Below are positions 21,602 to 23,109 of a stretch of DNA of 23,109 nt, one piece after another (within the stretch, counting starts at the first letter, position 1; each line of letters opens with the position of its first letter). The notes beneath the pieces were generated by a model. The model was not told the origin of the DNA. It searched no databases and saw only the letters and a list, made by a program, of their open reading frames with translations. The stretch spans positions 1 through 23,109 of the IMG/VR virus record IMGVR_UViG_3300024520_000513; one strand, given 5' to 3'. The translations under genes and the position numbers were made by a program. Origin of the DNA: a virus.

Positions 21602-22776
21602 TAGTTAGTCGTCAACTGATTGCTGCGGATCTGACCAGCAAGCGGGAACGGGCCCTCGCCAATGCGGTGTATCCTAGACCCATGCCGACTGATATTGGCA
21701 TCAGCGTTCTTCTTCATTTCAAACAACGACTTCTCATAGTCCTGCGCCAAGTCCTGGTATGGCAACCGGCGCAACTGCAACGCATCAATCAATGCCCGCT
21801 TCAGCAACACAGTGTGGTGGTACTCAACCGGGATAGGCACCGGGGTGTCGATGTCCTGCACCATCTTAATGGGGCGGCGCTTGTACTCCATGTGGACGTA
21901 CCCATCAAAGTCTGGGTAATCAAATACCCGGAACCGCCTCCGTCCCGCTGGGTTTATGAAAAACCCCTTTGCTGGGGCCACAGTCGTGCCACGGTATGGG
22001 CGGTCAAGCGTCAAGGACGTGCCAGTTACTATCTTCTCAATCAAGTACTCGTCATCGTCATCTTGAAACCTAAACGAAGCGCCGGGGGCCTCGATGTCCT
22101 GAACGTCCCAAACGGTAAGCGTGCCGGTAACTGTCGCGCTGCCATTCGTGGCAACGGCGGTTCCATCCACGCCTGTGTCCAGACCGTAGTAAGGCTCATT
22201 GGACGTATTAAAGTCCAAGTCAACCCTGTTCACAATCCCAGAGAACGTGTCATACAGCAGGAAGTCCTTGACCTCAAACTGCATGTTGGTCCTGCCAATC
22301 TCAGCAGGGGTATCCAACTGGCGCATCGTATACATCTTCATGAAGTCGTACGGCATATCAAACACATCGTAATCAATCTGGTATGACTGACCAGCCGCAC
22401 CAGTGCCCGTGTACTGATTCTCAAGCGTCAGCACACCGGGAGAGCCAGCAGGGATCGACCTGATCCTGTTAAGCTCACCGTTCACAGTGATCCTCTGGCC
22501 TTCCATTGTGCGGTCCCATGCCGTGCCAGCACCAGTGATAGCAGTGCTGCCATTGATGGTGGTGATCGTCCCCGCCGTCACGGAGTCTCTCACATGTACA
22601 CGGGCCTCATGTCGCAAGAATGGGAAGTCATTCTCCGAGCACAGACGCTGAAGTGACTCATTTATCTGGCGCTTCGTTGATTCCAAATCAGGGAGACTCG
22701 CCAAGATAGACCCATCACCTGGGTCGCGCTGACCGAGCATCATCTGATATTCATTCTGCAACTGGAGGAAATTCAC
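21601..22776 (-). CDS. Head-tail adaptor / tail tubular A-like protein with duplicated beta domain
   Basis: This 391-residue protein starts at GTG 22776, after AAGGAG at the end of the upstream gene. It begins with helices (MNFLQLQNEYQMMLG, STKRQINESLQRLC) and the segment FPFLRHE, as in gp4/gp11-type adaptor proteins that join portal to nozzle. It contains two copies of a small beta domain: residues about 70-132 (NGSTAITGAGTAWD ... LTLENQYTG) and about 206-268 (NGSATVTGTLTVWD ... LTLDRPYRG). The body continues with MPYDFMKMYTMRQLD between the copies and ends with helices LLKRALIDALQLRRLPYQDLA. The gene order adaptor then nozzle matches T7 genes 11 and 12. The adaptor role is strongly suggested, not proven. 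Confidence 0.7.
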   Translation of the reverse strand: MNFLQLQNEYQMMLGQRDPGDGSILASLPDLESTKRQINESLQRLCSENDFPFLRHEARVHVRDSVTAGTITTINGSTAITGAGTAWDRTMEGQRITVNGELNRIRSIPAGSPGVLTLENQYTGTGAAGQSYQIDYDVFDMPYDFMKMYTMRQLDTPAEIGRTNMQFEVKDFLLYDTFSGIVNRVDLDFNTSNEPYYGLDTGVDGTAVATNGSATVTGTLTVWDVQDIEAPGASFRFQDDDDEYLIEKIVTGTSLTLDRPYRGTTVAPAKGFFINPAGRRRFRVFDYPDFDGYVHMEYKRRPIKMVQDIDTPVPIPVEYHHTVLLKRALIDALQLRRLPYQDLAQDYEKSLFEMKKNADANISRHGSRIHRIGEGPFPLAGQIRSNQLTTN

Positions 22777-22779
22777 CTG

Positions 22780-23109
22780 TTACTCCTTCGGGGCCTTCTT
22801 GGCAGCCGGTTTCTTTGTCTCTTTCAACTGTGCTGCAATAGCACCCTCAAGGGCAGCAAGCCGTGCTTCCATAGCAAGCTTGTCAGCCTTCAGTTCCTGT
22901 ATCTCAAGGTCAGGAGGAGAGATGTCCCGGTTGTAGTCCACAGTGTGCTTAGTAATAAGCATCGCCATAAACTTCGGGTCTTCTTCCGCTCGCTCCTCTA
23001 CCGCACTGCGCCAACTCTGGATCTTCTCACGATCCTCACGCTTAATGTGGCAGTCCGTGATGTAGTTAAACACCCCGCCCGGCTTAGTCCCATAAGGGCA
23101 CTTAAACCC
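22780..23109 (-). CDS. 5'-truncated hypothetical protein with C..C-x-H motif and coiled coil
   Basis: The frame is open to the right edge of the window, so the start is outside. The first possible internal start, GTG 23073, has only GGGCGGG before it. The visible N-terminal part reads KCPYGTKPGGVFNYITDCH, with a Cys pair and a His suggesting metal binding; it would be lost if GTG 23073 were used. Then come helices (REDREKIQSWRSAVEERAEE) and a coiled coil KADKLAMEARLAALEGAI, ending in the basic KETKKPAAKKAPKE. It immediately precedes the adaptor gene, whose Shine-Dalgarno it contains in its last codons (AAGGAG). It may be a small virion or assembly protein; function unknown. Confidence 0.55.
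   Translation of the reverse strand, partial: GFKCPYGTKPGGVFNYITDCHIKREDREKIQSWRSAVEERAEEDPKFMAMLITKHTVDYNRDISPPDLEIQELKADKLAMEARLAALEGAIAAQLKETKKPAAKKAPKE

Noticed and set aside
1-23109. CRISPR array, insertion sequence, integrase or attachment site
   Set aside because: No regularly spaced direct repeats, transposase or integrase motifs were seen on either strand. The tRNA-like element alone does not show an attachment site.

Overview
The window looks like the genome of a tailed double-stranded DNA bacteriophage (Caudoviricetes), most likely with podovirus-type morphology. The evidence is dense packing of short genes with stop/start overlaps (ATGA, TAATG, GTGA), a phage replication and recombination set, and a virion block in the order adaptor, nozzle-like tail protein, smaller structural protein, acetyltransferase fold, ejection-type proteins. 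This order parallels genes 11 to 16 of T7-like podoviruses. No integrase, repressor, RNA polymerase or DNA polymerase gene is visible. Terminase, portal and capsid genes must lie outside, probably past the right edge. The host cannot be named. Shine-Dalgarno motifs are of the GGAGG type, so it is a bacterium.

Left half, plus strand (1 to 10.7 kb): a gene open at the left edge, then a Sak4-like RecA-family ATPase with its partner SSB-like protein. A tRNA-like hairpin structure follows. Next comes a run of small accessory genes: a possible nuclease fold, a YfiM-like membrane protein, several one- or two-helix membrane proteins, an HExxH metallopeptidase, a calcineurin-like phosphoesterase, a winged-helix protein and a zinc-ribbon protein. 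A 165-bp non-coding gap with a promoter-like sequence and two dyads precedes the core replication operon. That operon holds a DnaD/O-type replication initiator, a radical-SAM-like enzyme with an unusual cysteine spacing, a DnaB-type helicase, small Cys-rich proteins and a RuvC-like resolvase. Together these genes would open the origin, load the helicase, protect and anneal single strands and resolve branched DNA, borrowing the host polymerase.

Right half, minus strand (23.1 down to 10.6 kb): a 5'-truncated gene at the edge, a head-tail adaptor with an internal duplication, a 1172-residue nozzle-like tail protein carrying two laminin-G-like domains, a structural protein, a GNAT acetyltransferase, and two low-complexity proteins. 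A giant ejection or polyvalent-type protein follows, whose reading frame is broken at a run of eight G. The block ends in a putative lipoprotein and a holin-like membrane protein. The two halves converge and their last genes overlap tail to tail.

The points most worth a second look are the tRNA-like element (1827-1905), the G8-split giant gene (around 14550), a membrane-protein reading frame with no standard start codon (3222-3461), and the CX6CX2C radical-SAM-like protein.
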